From: Zygnema cylindricum
Taxonomy: Eukaryota; Streptophyta; Zygnematophyceae; Zygnematales; Zygnemataceae
Length of the DNA: 64,000 nt
Assembly (NCBI GenBank): GCA_037447655.1
Contig: JBBHKE010001823.1
Location: 62,001-126,000 of the forward strand
Direction: 5' to 3'
Part shown: positions 1-10,854 of the stretch, one piece after another
How the letters are laid out: the number at the start of each line of letters is the position of its first letter
Position numbering within the stretch: the stretch's first letter is position 1
The notes under the pieces: model-generated
What the model saw: the letters and a program-made list of their open reading frames with translations, nothing else
What the model was told of the DNA's origin: nothing
The model's database searches: none
Translations under genes and position numbers: made by a program

Positions 1-81
1 ATGTTTTGCTATAGTGTTTTAATATTCCCATATATTCCTGTCATCTTCTTCAGTTTTAAACCCTACAAGTGGTACCATAGC

Positions 82-393
82 TCAGAGCATAGCTCCCCTC
101 ACCGTAGGTGTCCCTTTTCCCTTCTCCCCTATTTCCCCATCCAAGGCAAGGTTTTTCCCTTCACCTTCCGTTGCATCTGAACTCTGGTTGGTTTTCTGGG
201 AAGCCCTAGATGATTCTCCATAGTGAGATCCTCCAAAGCCCGGTGGCGGACACCTCACTTGTATTGAAACAATTCCCCATAAGTGCTTCTCGAAAAGAAA
301 CCCCTCTATCGTAAACTCCAAATAAGTGAAGTGTGTTCCATCGAACATAGGCACCCTAGATGGTGGGCCCATAACCTGACTCCATTGCCACAC
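82..393 (-). pseudogene. Ty1/copia gag N-terminal fragment
   Basis: A 103-residue reading frame on the minus strand. Residues of about 10-45 (Pro-Met-Phe-Asp-Gly-Thr-His-Phe-Thr-Tyr, then a Phe-Leu-Phe-Glu stretch) match the start of plant copia gag proteins (DUF4219/UBN2 type), where an F-D/N-G motif is followed by a Tyr/Trp and a hydrophobic helix. After about residue 45 the resemblance is lost and the rest is Gly/Glu/Lys-rich without the normal gag core, so the copy is internally deleted or rearranged. No protease, integrase or reverse transcriptase follows, and I see no primer-binding site or LTR ends around it. The frame runs toward the left edge of the window, so more may lie outside. 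The gag assignment rests on a short match. Confidence 0.5.
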
Positions 394-1230
394 ATAATTC
401 GCAGATCAAAAGAAGCTAATCTAGATAGTGCCGACTCCAAGTTTATATAACCCAAATGATTGACCCCTTGACAATCAAAACCCCATTACCGCTTCACTCC
501 AGTGAAATATGACTTTTAGTGTGCTCAGATCCACCACATAATGCAAAGTTAGAATATGTGATTTGGATACATTCACCCACTTTGACTTTTCCTTATAAAT
601 GCAGCCACCCTTGTAGGCATAAACTCTGACCGACTACTACCCTGTGTAGTCTGGACTCCCTTGAGTCCGCAACAACTAGAATGACTGAAATTGGTCAACT
701 GAATTGATAGTTATGGCTGGCCAAAGTTTGCCTTTTATACAAGATGCTCTCTAGGAGAGGCGGGCTACCTACCCAAAATATTCTAAGTCCTAAATCCCTC
801 TCTAAACCCTCTACTACTGAGGTACTAACCAATCACAGGACTGTACCGTACATAAAGTACAGATGCCAGTGTACTTTATGTACAGAGAGTGTACGACGTC
901 GCCATTATGAGACATTTGTCACATCCGGATTTGTTGTCTTCCGTTCCGGAGATTTCGTAAACCCGTATGATGTTGCCACGTGTCATCCGGAGTGGCGGAG
1001 TCCGCAAACCGCCAAATTGTCCTTTCTGCGAAGCCGGCGCTATCCACAGCCGTCCGATTGATACCGGTATTTAATACGGACCGTCGAAACAAATCTCCGT
1101 ACTATTTGTTTCGTCAGGTACTAATTGTACAACTGATTCTATGCCTTATATACCATAATATAGTTAAATGGAAAACTCTACGTGTAACTATTTAAATATG
1201 TATCAAACCCTATATGTCCTAGCACTAGTC
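394..1230. other. Intergenic, no recognised gene
   Basis: I see nothing supportable here. The stretch may be untranslated or LTR sequence of the copia fragment to its left, but no TG...CA boundary pair or primer-binding site is visible. Short open frames here lack codon structure or recognisable motifs. Confidence 0.5.
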
Positions 1231-1320
1231 CTAAACTAAATGGACAAAGCTAACGGCTACGGGCTACTTGACGGACGGTAGGTACCAGGATCAAATCCTG
1301 GGTCCGTCAAATACCTTTTT
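1219..1320 (+). repeat. tRNA-like hairpin with Pol III B-box-like sequence
   Basis: A 9-bp stem (TTGACGGAC at 1268-1276 with GTCCGTCAA at 1302-1310) encloses a 5-bp stem and 7-base loop, CCAGG-ATCAAAT-CCTGG. That inner arm has the geometry of a tRNA T-arm, and its loop differs from the TTCRANT consensus at one position. GGATCAAATCC matches 9 of 11 positions of the Pol III B box, and a T-run follows at 1316. There is no room for D and anticodon arms between the outer stem strands, so this is not a normal tRNA gene. A degenerate A-box-like TAGC lies near 1220. It could be a tRNA-derived SINE remnant, a deleted tRNA gene, or chance. Confidence 0.3.
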
Positions 1321-4120
1321 AGTAAACATACATTTATCTACTCTTGTCTTTTTGGAGAGCTTAGGCAGCCATGGCTCTAGCTCCCTCTCTAGCCTTCAGT
1401 GACTACAACAAGTGTCGGGGCTTGGAGAAGGGAGTTAGAGGCAGACTGCCTTTGCTCTTTCTATCCTAATACAGACCTAGAAAATACTCAAATATCAACA
1501 TAGGTATCTTGTAAGTGTGGGAATTATGGTAAATTTCACATACTGAATAGAGGTGCCGAAGGTCCCGCACTCAGAGCCGTGCGTGTTCGAAACCCCTCTT
1601 GTATTGTACTATACTGTTTCTTCGGAATCGACACGACAGTTTCTATGACAAACAAATCGTCACAAACGTACTGAGCAGAGGTCGCAATAGGGTACCCGAA
1701 CGGCCGTGTCGGATCCTGAACGCATTTGGGTACCAATTTTGGGGGCCGGTCGGATTTGGCCGGGTGATTCAAGAAATTAAGAAAAAACATCGGGTGCGGC
1801 TGGGTAAGAAAAAAACGAAAAAAATTGAAGGTTTTGTAGGTACGTTCCACTAAAGTACAAGTAAGGTTCGTTAGTTGTTTTGCTCGTGGTGTACAGGGTG
1901 TGCAGGTCTCCTACACAAGGGGAAATTTGCCCAGACCTGCACACTTTGCAAAATACCGCCCGGGTACCGCGGATTTTTAGGGTCATAGGGTTGTTGGTTT
2001 TGTTTTTTTTTTATATAAATAAAACACGAATGAGAAAAAAACCCTAAACATATTTATACACACGACGCGCCGCGCGGCGCGAGGCGTCGTATAGCGAAAT
2101 TGGAGTGAAAGGAGTGCATGGCGACGTGGACCCCCTCACACGCGACCTTCACACCTAAAAACGCTCGATTCAATACAGTACTAAACCTTGCGATTTTTTG
2201 CAACTTTTTCGCACGCTCGAGCGCCCTTGATGGAGCCACACCTCGTTTTCTCCACGCGACCGTATATTTAGTGTTATTTTAGTTCAATCATGTTTTTGTT
2301 TTATTATTAAAAAACACAAAACAAACTCTATGACCCTATTGAGATACCCGATTACAACGTGTGGGACATTTACGTTGCGGTGTGGACACAGTGACACAAG
2401 GTTTTTTTAACTACTGGGCCTCGTAACGATCCTACGTTTTATTGTAAGTGTCCAAACTAATCAAACATTATTGTACTTTGTACTCTTGGTATCGTGGAAG
2501 GTATTTGGGAAATGTACCACTAATTTTGAACTTATTGCGGTACGGTCGGGTACGGGTAGTCACGAGAAATCGAGTTTCGGTTAATTTTTTTTTTTCGTAA
2601 ACGCGTATCGGGTACCAGGTAACCACTTAGGAGCGTGCAATAACCCGGTCGGGTTTCCGATGTTCAAATTTTAAAAAAAGAAAAAAAATCGGATTCAGGT
2701 ATCTAAAATTTTGACTTTTACGACCTCTGGTTCAGAGTACTATTCCTAATAATTATCTCCGTGAAAAACATCCCAGGATAAACGCTCTTCATACATGTGT
2801 CTGTATTCGCATAACTCGACGTCTGAACATGTGGGAATATGTTCGCGTGATTCCGCCAGTTTATATTTTCGTTCATGTTAGCGTCACTCACTTTCCTGTG
2901 TCGACGTCGTTATCTAACAATTTGTCAGTACAGACCTATTTTAGTACGGATAAGCACATTTTGTACACTATTCTGTTTAAAAACTGCCCAAATGAGAGCA
3001 AGGGACCTTAACGAAACCGTACCCATATTAAGGTAAAGAAACAATTTGTATTATTAACTATACTTAACGGTCGAGGGTCAAAAATTAGGGGCGAGGGTAT
3101 AGTGTTATTAACCCTATAAGCGATTTTCCGTGTACTGTACTACAAACGTTCCGTAGTTAAATCTATTTACTATACACATTTGGAGAATGTTTGTTTATGT
3201 AATTTGTTTGTAACTATGTGTTTCATGAGACTCTATTTCATACATCAATTTAAATCGTGTTTAGCGTCAACGACTATTAGAATCGTAAAAATTGAGCCAA
3301 GTTGATTTAAACTGTTAACTCATTAACGAGACTGAACTGGCAAACCAAGTCTACTTAATATGGGTACACAAAATTACAAAGCCAGGTTTTTTTTTTCTGC
3401 TACAGTGCACCGTGAATCGTGATCAGCAGAAAAAAATGAAACTTGTTGAGAAAAAACATCGTTACCCACTCTAATTTGGTTTGATGGGTCTAAATCGAAC
3501 AAAACATTAGTTTTAATCAACACACATAGCATTAAGTGTACGTGCCCATGTAATCAGTAAAGTAATTTGAAAGGTCGTAAAAATGATTAATTTTCAAAGA
3601 TCTTTAATTTTATACCAATATTGCTCTGTTTTTTCCCAAAAAACGTGAGAGGGAGCGAGAGAGGCAACATTAGTGTAAACTTTTGCGAAGGTCTCATGAA
3701 TGAAAGTGGAGGTGTGAGACCCCCGCAGTTTTTTTTTGCATACACACGCGTGTCGGGAAGGGAGAAAAACATCAAATACTCATCTTCGACTTATAATTTC
3801 CCTACTGGTGTAGCGCTTGCATGGATTTTTTTTAGTTGTTGTTCGACTGATCCTTTAATTAAAACTACCTCGCGAGGTGATTTGCGCTACAACTTTTTGA
3901 TAAGGGGGATTCGCGTGCCTAGGGTTCGAAAAAATGAAACGACAAAATGAGTACGTAAGACGACAAACATGGAGTATATTCAAAGTGTCAAGGTGACGTT
4001 CAATGTACCGATGTTATTACATTTTTTTCGCAACGACAAAATATTTTCTCGTTGGGGACATTATTTTGTAGGAAAGCAACTAAAAAGCTTGAACTTTAAT
4101 ACATGGACACATACCTTAAA
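1321..4120. other. Intergenic AT-rich DNA, no recognised gene
   Basis: No reading frame shows recognisable protein motifs. A GC-only palindrome (GCGCCGCGCGGCGC within 2063-2090) interrupts AT-rich sequence. A single MITE-like end (CACCGTGAATCG at about 3408) occurs without a clear partner. Otherwise I see nothing definable. Confidence 0.5.
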
Positions 4121-4744
4121 GGTGCGTCCCGATGTGCCTAATTAAAGGGTTTTTTTTAACAGTGTGTTTCCTCCAAAACCTCGCACCGTACCGATATATT
4201 ATATGACCGTACGAAGAAAGTGAAAAAAATCCACTAGAATTTGCGTCACCTTCAAACTTATAATGTATTATATTTTCATCTTTTTATTTTCGACCGTGGC
4301 CATGTCTTACCACGTTAACTTAAAACTTTACCTTAAAACATATAGGAGATGTGATTTAAGATAAAGTATAACCGGACCACAGGTGAGAGGACATCTTCGG
4401 ACGTTTGAAACGATTTCAATATTTTTGGACGTTTGCATCCAATACGGGTGTTTTGTTACAAGGGGTCTTCATAATTCAACCATGAACGGCACAAGGTTAG
4501 AAATCTCCACGTCTACAATGTCATGCAAAGACATGTGACGTCACAAGCCATTTTAAAAATTAAAGTGCTACAACATAGATTGTAGACATTTACAACCGTC
4601 ACAGGCATAATCGACATACACAATCGTCACAAACTTACATAACGATTTTGTTTTGGGCATTGGGACAAGTGAGAAACGTGTACGTAGAATATTTGATATA
4701 ATAGAAAGTAAGTTCGTTAAGCTACAATCACATAGGGACGCACC
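4121..4744. mobile_element. Long-TIR element relative (GGTGCGTCCC ends)
   Basis: The left end reads GGTGCGTCCCGATGTG and the right end is its near inverse (CACATAGGGACGCACC). About 240 bp at the right end (from about 4505) resembles the right arm of the larger foldback element at 52526-54090, sharing the stretch around ACATGTGACGTCACAAGC, the GTAGAC motif and the CAATCGTCACAA motif. No transposase frame lies inside, so it is non-autonomous. I could not find a convincing target-site duplication, so the exact ends and superfamily are uncertain. Confidence 0.45.
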
Positions 4745-5492
4745 CACATTCCCATAGTGTAGCCGTTAGTGCTCTGTATCAACGCCCCCACGCAGATATT
4801 CGATATGTACCTAATGTTGGGTTCCCGATTAGCGATGTATCGCTTTGATATATGGAGGAGCTCAATATCGCGATATTTAGCCAATATATCAGCCGATATC
4901 CGATATGTTATTATCGCGATATATCGAGGTGACGTTGCGTCAATTAAGAATTTCAAAGCCCCCCCCCAAGGTAACGTTATGTCAAGTAAGAATTTAAAAA
5001 GCCCTCGCAACCCCCTCACGTGTTGCGCCCCTAAGGGGGGGTGGGAGAGATTTTCCTTACGATTTAGCATACGATTTACCTTTCTATTTACCGTACGATT
5101 TTCCGTACTAAATATGTACGGACCCCCACCTCTACCAAATGTATCGCGATAACTTTTGTTGGTCCCTTAGCGATGTATTGAGCCCTCAGACCGTTCAATA
5201 TTCGATTAAATGTCAAATTTATCGCGATAATTTTTTACCTGATACACAACAGTAATAGTCGTTATTGTTTGTGTTCACATGTTCGACGCTTGAATTCACC
5301 GGTTCACGCCATTCCCCTTAGCTTTTATTACTACGAATCAGATGTGAGTCTCTTTCTCGTGTCGACGCCGTTACCTGACACTTTTAACTTTTTGTATACT
5401 TTTGTAGATAATTATCGAGTGGTTAGCGTACGGAATGGAAAATTTCGCACAGTAGAGTACATCATTTAAATTATTAAATACCTCTTGAGTTA
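4745..5492. other. Intergenic, TATCG/CGATA-rich stretch
   Basis: Holds a cluster of GATATC/ATATCG-type words at about 4795-4930 and a nine-C run near 4960. No gene, TIR pair or tandem unit with a clear period could be defined. Confidence 0.4.
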
Positions 5493-6645
5493 GGGTGAAG
5501 TTCCATCGGACGAAAAGTGAGGTTGTTTACTGAAATTCGGACCTCTCCGTACTACTCTGTACCTAACCGTCCTGTCATGTGCCGTCCTATCATGCATACG
5601 CTTCCGCAGTGCGGACGGACAACGCAAAGAATAAGACAGACACACCGCCTATATAAAGGTTTCTTGGAAGGCGACCAAAAGTCTAAATTTATAGATACTG
5701 ATTCGGACCTCTCCGTACTACTGTGTACCTCTTATTTTGTTTTTATCCGCGAACAGCATTACAAAGAATCTTGCCAATATTCTCCAAAGTTCAGGGAGGT
5801 AACAATGACCATTGGATATTTTTTCGCGAAGCATTCGCTTCAAAAATTTACAAAATTTAAGCCGCGACACGCGGGATAACGAGTATACGTGTCAAGATGA
5901 TAACCAACAGAAATCAAAAATATTAGCACATAGTATATACATTCAAAAATCTAACCGAAAACACAAAAGAAATCTAGTAACGCATTTTTGTCATGCTATT
6001 TTTGTTGGCGCCCATTCGTCACACTATTTCTGGCAATGCTCATTCGTCATGCAAAAAAACAAAAACCCTAAAATAATGAGCTGGTACACGACAAGGTGTC
6101 TGCAACGAGTACAAAAGTTGTGTTGTACGATGACCTGGTGCGCACGTACATGGTACGCAAATGAAGATTTTTGGTAGGTGTGAAAATCATTGACGATTTA
6201 TAATATCAAATTTCATCTTACGTGGTACTAGTTAGTTTCGAACACGTGGATTACAGACTAACGTCGTTAAATACATAGTTCAAAAGTAGGCGTTTTTATA
6301 GTAGGCATTTGGTCGGCGCCTTTATCTTAAGTTGTGTTATGGGCTTTTAATGTGATCTTCTTAGATCGCTACTTTGATCAGCGACTGTCCGATGGTCCGC
6401 ATCTGACGGTGTAAATAAATTTTTTTGGTCCGAATGTTTTAATTGGTCCAATTTTTTTGTCCGAATGTTTTAATTGGTACGAATAGGTCCGAAAACAATA
6501 TGGGTCTTAAGGTCATATTGTATGTTTTGCATACAATAGGCATATTGTATGGGCCTATTTTCACCTACTTTTGAACTATGGTTCAATATATAGCATCTTG
6601 ACGCTGGCCGTACAATTACGTAATTTTTCTGATGGAACTTCACCC
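5493..6645. mobile_element. Harbinger-like MITE, interrupted by an hAT-like MITE
   Basis: The left end GGGTGAAGTTCCATCGGACG pairs with a right end whose reverse complement is GGGTGAAGTTCCATCAGAAA. The flanks are TTA on the left and TTG on the right, a nearly intact 3-bp duplication of the TWA kind used by PIF/Harbinger transposons. The first 20 bases and the following AAAAGTG-GG-TTGTTTACTG resemble the element at 47101-47897. Removing the nested element at 6274-6580 and its 8-bp duplication leaves about 838 bp, close to the 797 bp of that relative. There is no transposase. The superfamily is inferred from TIR and TSD form only. Confidence 0.55.
6274..6580 (+). mobile_element. hAT-like MITE, 307 bp, copy 1
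   Basis: Terminal inverted repeats CATAGTTCAAAAGTAGG and CCTACTTTTGAACTATG bound 307 bp. The flanking octamers are GTTAAATA and GTTCAATA (7 of 8 identical), the 8-bp duplication typical of the hAT superfamily. An inverted copy of identical length lies at 9190-9496. An internal palindromic stretch around CATACAATAGGCATATTGTATG is shared by all copies. It contains no coding sequence, so it would need a transposase supplied elsewhere. Confidence 0.75.
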
Positions 6646-6809
6646 TTGGCGTAATTCACATAAATAAATAGTTATGATGTTAAAGGAAAAAAAGCCCATA
6701 AAAATTGTAATTTAGGGGCGGTAAATTAGTGTTATTTACACTATCACCAATTCACGGCTAACTATATTGCTATTTTCCAAAGTTTATAGCATAATATATT
6801 TTGAAGCTA

Positions 6810-7008
6810 CACCTTGAATCGTTATTAGCGTATAGAAATAATTAGTTTAAAGAAAAAAGTAGCGTCATTCATTCTAATTTAGTTCCAAGAGACGTGCTAG
6901 ATTATGGTCCACGCCCTTAAATAGTATAATTGATTATATTTAAGGTATCAATGTCAAAGTTTTGGGGTGCAGATATAGCGTACATAAGGCTAATAACGAT
7001 TCACGGTG
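6810..7008. mobile_element. TA-inserting MITE, short form, 199 bp, copy 1
   Basis: Begins CACCTTGAATCGTTATTAGC and ends with the near inverse GCTAATAACGATTCACGGTG, flanked by TA on each side. Its length of 199 bp is identical to those of 12728-12926 and 42948-43146, and internal sequence such as GGTCCACG and CTTAAATA is shared with them. It has no coding capacity. A TA target and short TIRs fit the Tc1/mariner (Stowaway) group, but the terminal sequence is not the classical Stowaway CTCCCTCCG. Confidence 0.7.
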
Positions 7009-7015
7009 TAAAGTA

Positions 7016-7521
7016 CAGTACGGATCGTAATTAGAGTAAATAAATATTAGAGTAAAAAAACGAAAAAAAAAATAGAGTTATTAACTCTATTTTGGGTAAT
7101 CAACCATTTTCAAAAAAAAAAATACTCTAATTTATGAATAACTCTAATTTGGGCGTAAATTTGGGAGCTAAATATATCTATTGTAAATTAGGTACACGTA
7201 CAGAATCTGACAAAACGTACAGTTTCACGTCATTATGATGTTTGCACTACGCGGTTTGTTAAAACACAGTTACATGATAACGACCTGTATTAAATCATTA
7301 TTTGTACTTTTTAATTAATAAAGTACAGCTTTGCACGGTCAAACATCGACTGTACGCCACACAATTTAAACAACACTGTATTAGAGTTATTAAAGGACAT
7401 TCAATCAGTACCTTAAATAATGTCAAGAATAATTTGGAATAATCTACTCTATTTACGGTGATAGAGTCAAAATTTGGGGTGATGTAATTAGCATACATAA
7501 CTCTAATTACGATTCGCGATG
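7016..7521 (-). mobile_element. TA-inserting MITE, long form, about 506 bp, reverse orientation
   Basis: Reading the minus strand, this is a full-length relative of the element at 8558-9059. It starts at CATCGCGAATCG (7521) and runs through a GACTCTATCACC-type stretch, the GTGTGGCGTAC motif and the CAGATTCTGTACGTGTACC-type motif, ending at 7016. TA flanks lie at 7014-7015 and 7522-7523. It sits head to head with a truncated relative at 7524-7924, so together they form a long palindrome. It is non-coding. Confidence 0.6.
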
Positions 7522-7523
7522 TA

Positions 7524-7924
7524 CTTTTTGAATGAGCGTTAATAACTCTAATACAGTGTCGTTTAAATAGTGTGGCGTATGGTCGATTTCTGATCGTGCA
7601 GAATTGTACTTTATTAAGTAAAAAAGTACAAATAGTGATTTAATACAAGCCGTTAACTTCGTAACTTCGTTTTAACAAAGTGCGTAGTGCAAACGCCATA
7701 ATGACGTGAAACTGTACTTTTTGTCAGATTTTGTACGTGTACTTAATTTACAGTAGATATATCCAGCGCCCAAATTTACGCCCAAATTGGAGTTATTGAT
7801 AAATTAGAGTAATATTTTTTTGAAAAGGGGTTGATTACCCAAATTAGAGTTAATAAATCTAATTATTTTTTTCGTTTTTTAACTCTAATTATTTCTTTAC
7901 TCTAATTACGATTCGCGTTATAGT
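7524..7924 (+). mobile_element. TA-inserting MITE, long form, 5'-truncated
   Basis: Corresponds to the right four-fifths of the 8558-9059 element: CTTTTTGAATGAGCGTTAAT at its left edge, then GTGTGGCGTA, the AAGTACAAA stretch, CAGATTTTGTACGTGTAC and the TCTAATTACGATTCGCG right end, followed by TA. The left part is missing exactly where the inverted element at 7016-7521 abuts at a TA. Confidence 0.55.
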
Positions 7925-7978
7925 GTACACCGTGAATCGTTCTCAACCCTGTTACTATTTTTTTTCATTTTGCGACCC

Positions 7979-8066
7979 ATACAATATGGGTCTTAAGGTC
8001 ATATTGTATGTTTTACATACAATAGGCATATTGTATGGGCCTACTTTCACCTACTTTTGAACTATG
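7979..8066 (+). mobile_element. hAT-like MITE, right-end fragment
   Basis: Matches the last 88 bases or so of the 307-bp hAT-like MITE, from ACAATATGGGTCTTAAGG to the terminal TTTTGAACTATG. The left end is missing. The eight bases after it, AACAAAAA, begin the segment shared with the second EXORDIUM duplicate (compare 12971), so the fragment sits precisely at the left edge of the duplication in copy 1. Confidence 0.6.
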
Positions 8067-8557
8067 AACAAAAAAGCTAGTGTTATTAACTTTAATTTGT
8101 GTTCAAATTGACTTTCGCCAAGAAAAAAATAGCTCTAATTTATGCATAACTCTAATTTGGGTACATTTTTCTCATACTGCAGCCAGTATAGCACTGAGTT
8201 CACATGGAACATGTGGGAACAGGTTCGCGTGATTTTCTCCCGTCTTTATCGCTCGGAATCAAATCTGAGTGCGCTTTTTTGTGTCGACGCACTCACTTTC
8301 GCGCGTCGACGCCTTTATCTGACACTCTTTTTGTACGTTTGTACCAAATAACGAGCAATTTTAGTACGAAATTACACATTTCGTACTCTACGCTATTTAG
8401 AAGTTGTCTAAATTAGAGTTTTTAACAATAAAATTTGACAGTACCGATATTAACACGGAAAAAATTAGAGTTATCAATTCTATTTTAGATTCGAGGGTCC
8501 AAATTTGGGGGCGCTCAATTAGCTTTATTAACGCTAATAGCGATTCATGGCGCACTA

Positions 8558-9059
8558 CACCGCGGATCGTAATTAGAGTAAATAACGCTAATTCGGTCGC
8601 CCTAAATTTCGACTCTATCACGTTAAATAGAGTAAATGATTCTAAATTTTTCATTATGCTATTTAAGGTACTTTTTGAATGAGCGTTAATAACTCTAATA
8701 CTGTGCCGTTTTAAATAGTGTGGCGTACGGTCGGTGTCTGACCGTGCAAAATTGTACTTTATTCAGTAAAAAAGTACAAAAAATGATTTAATACAGGTCG
8801 TTATCATGTAACTGCGTTTTAACAAACCGCGTAGTGCAAACGTCATAGTGACGTGAAACTGTACGTTTTGTCAGATTCTGTATGTGTACCTAATTTACAG
8901 TAGATATATTCAGCGCGTCAAATTAAAATACTTAAATAAATTTGAGTAAATTCCTTTTTGAAAAAGTTATATCACACAAATTAGAGTTAATAACTCTAAT
9001 TATTTGTTTCTCTTTTTTTTACTCTAATTTTTTCTTTACTCTAATTACGATTCGCGGTG
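8558..9059 (+). mobile_element. TA-inserting MITE, long form, 502 bp, with empty site known
   Basis: Starts CACCGCGGATCGTAATTAGA and ends TCTAATTACGATTCGCGGTG, with TA at 8556-8557 and 9060-9061. The homologous position in the second duplicate (13460-13461) has a single TA in GCATTACAGTACAGTATAG. This shows directly that the insertion duplicated only TA and happened after the segmental duplication. Internal sequence is shared with 7016-7521, 7524-7924, 44419-44680 and the outer element at 59642. No open frame encodes a transposase. Confidence 0.85.
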
Positions 9060-9189
9060 TACAGTACAATATAACCTCATATCGGTTCGGTTTGGTTCAG
9101 TTCGGCTCCAAAATTCAAAATCACGAATCAAAAGGTTCAATTGGCGGTTGAACCTAAAACGGTAAACTGTTTGGCTTGAGGACTGAAAC

Positions 9190-9496
9190 CATATTTCAAA
9201 AGTAGGTGAAAGTAGGCCCATACAATATGCCTATTGTATGCAAAACATACAATATGACCTTAAGACCCATATTGTATTCGGACCTATTCGGACCAATTAA
9301 AACATTCGAACCAAAAATTGGACCAATTAAAACATTCGGACCAAAATTTTTTATGTACACCGTCAGATTCGAACGATCGGACGGTCGCTGATCAAAGTAG
9401 CGATATAAGAAGATCACATGAAAAGCCCATAACACAACTTACGATAAAGGCGCCTACCAAAAGGCCTACCATAAAAACGCCTACTTTTGAACTATG
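9190..9496 (-). mobile_element. hAT-like MITE, 307 bp, copy 3, with empty site known
   Basis: Inverted copy of the element at 6274-6580, with the same length. It is flanked by perfect 8-bp duplications ACTGAAAC at 9182-9189 and 9497-9504. The second duplicate carries a single ACTGAAAC at 13616-13623 with continuous flanks, so it is the pre-insertion site. Terminal bases are CATATTTCAAAAGTAGG on the left and CCTACTTTTGAACTATG on the right. It lies in the upstream region of the first EXORDIUM-like copy. Confidence 0.85.
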
Positions 9497-10599
9497 ACTG
9501 AAACACCTCCGCCTGTGACACACCCCTGGCACACCCCAACGTCGTATCCGTACCTTCGCGTACTTCTGGGTTTGGTTTCTGGGGGATCGCACGAACCGAA
9601 CCGTGACGATTCGTTTCAATGTCGAAATCGATAAATCGAACTGGCGAAACAGACATTAAGTTCGGTGTAAAACGGCTTCGTTCCGAACCGAGCTGACTGC
9701 TAAATGGTGCACACTTTTACGATAGGAATCCGTACGGAAAACCACAGGACTACGCGACTACGCACGAGGCGCGGGTAAACTCTGGTAGCGAGTTAGGGGA
9801 GAATTATTTGTCGTTTCTGACAGTTGACAGCAAAATCCGCGCTATGGTGCGCAGTGTTTCTTTTCCCACTTGTCGGTGCCATAAACTCTGGCAGCTCGAG
9901 AAACTGGCCGGTTTAATATTGGCTGGGGAACTTTCATTTCGTAAAGAGTCTTATCTGGCAGATACGCCTTCCGGAACGCCATATGACGTGGCACTCTGCT
10001 CCTATGTGGCCAAAGAAAAGACCGTATTGGCGGATTTGTCGTGTCCGGGAAAGTAAACAGCCTGTTTTCCGAAACCCACAGTTGATCAGTTATGACTGCA
10101 CGAGCGCCGATTTCGACTTTCACGACTTCGGCTTTCTTGCGGACGATTTCCAACTAAAACGGGCGCCTCGGACGAGCGTTGAACACTGCGCGCCGTCTGG
10201 AGGGGCTCTATTCGAACGACACGTAGCATTCCGCTAATTGCGGATGCATAACGCTTTCCCGCAAGGGCTTATGCCACTATCCGGACAAAATCCCGCTTCC
10301 AATCCGCGTGCTGCCAAAGTCTTACCGTCCGATTAACCACGCCAGATTTACACATTAATAGCCGACAGTTCTGTCCGTTTCTCCACTTCGGCAGTTATTC
10401 CCACCATTCCGTCCCCCTTTAGCAGATCATCGAACGGTCCATAGATTCACGAATGTCTACGTGGCACGAGATCCGCAATTTCTTGAGCGGCGGCTTTCCT
10501 GCTTCATTTCGAATTTGTACCTTTCCTCAATTTCCGTACTTGACAGTACAAAAAAACCCCCCACCTTTTTTAGTTCGACCTCATACTTTATTCAAATTG

Positions 10600-10613
10600 C
10601 ACATATATATACT
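10600..10613 (+). promoter_or_regulatory. Probable TATA box of EXORDIUM-like copy 1
   Basis: The sequence CATATATATAC lies about 245 bases upstream of the chosen ATG at 10855 and is conserved in copy 2. It argues that the in-frame ATG at 10453 is upstream of transcription and not the true start. Confidence 0.5.
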
Positions 10614-10854
10614 CTCGCGTCTCCGGCTCAATTCTACCTTCCTGCAGAATCAAAACCGTGCAGCAATTCCTGCTCACGATCATTTTTCAGCAGAAATCTT
10701 GCAAGAAAAACGTCGTTACTTCAAAAATTCTGTAAAATTCTCTGCGTTTTTAAAAAAAAAAAATCTTCGGCAGTGGAATGTAGAGAAGCGAACAGACAAT
10801 TGCAGAAGAAAGAAAGAAGCAAACAAAGTTACAGACGCAGGAAAAGGTGACAAA

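Noticed and set aside
1230-1310. Complete tRNA gene
   Set aside because: The acceptor-like strands are only about 25 bases apart, so D and anticodon arms are absent.
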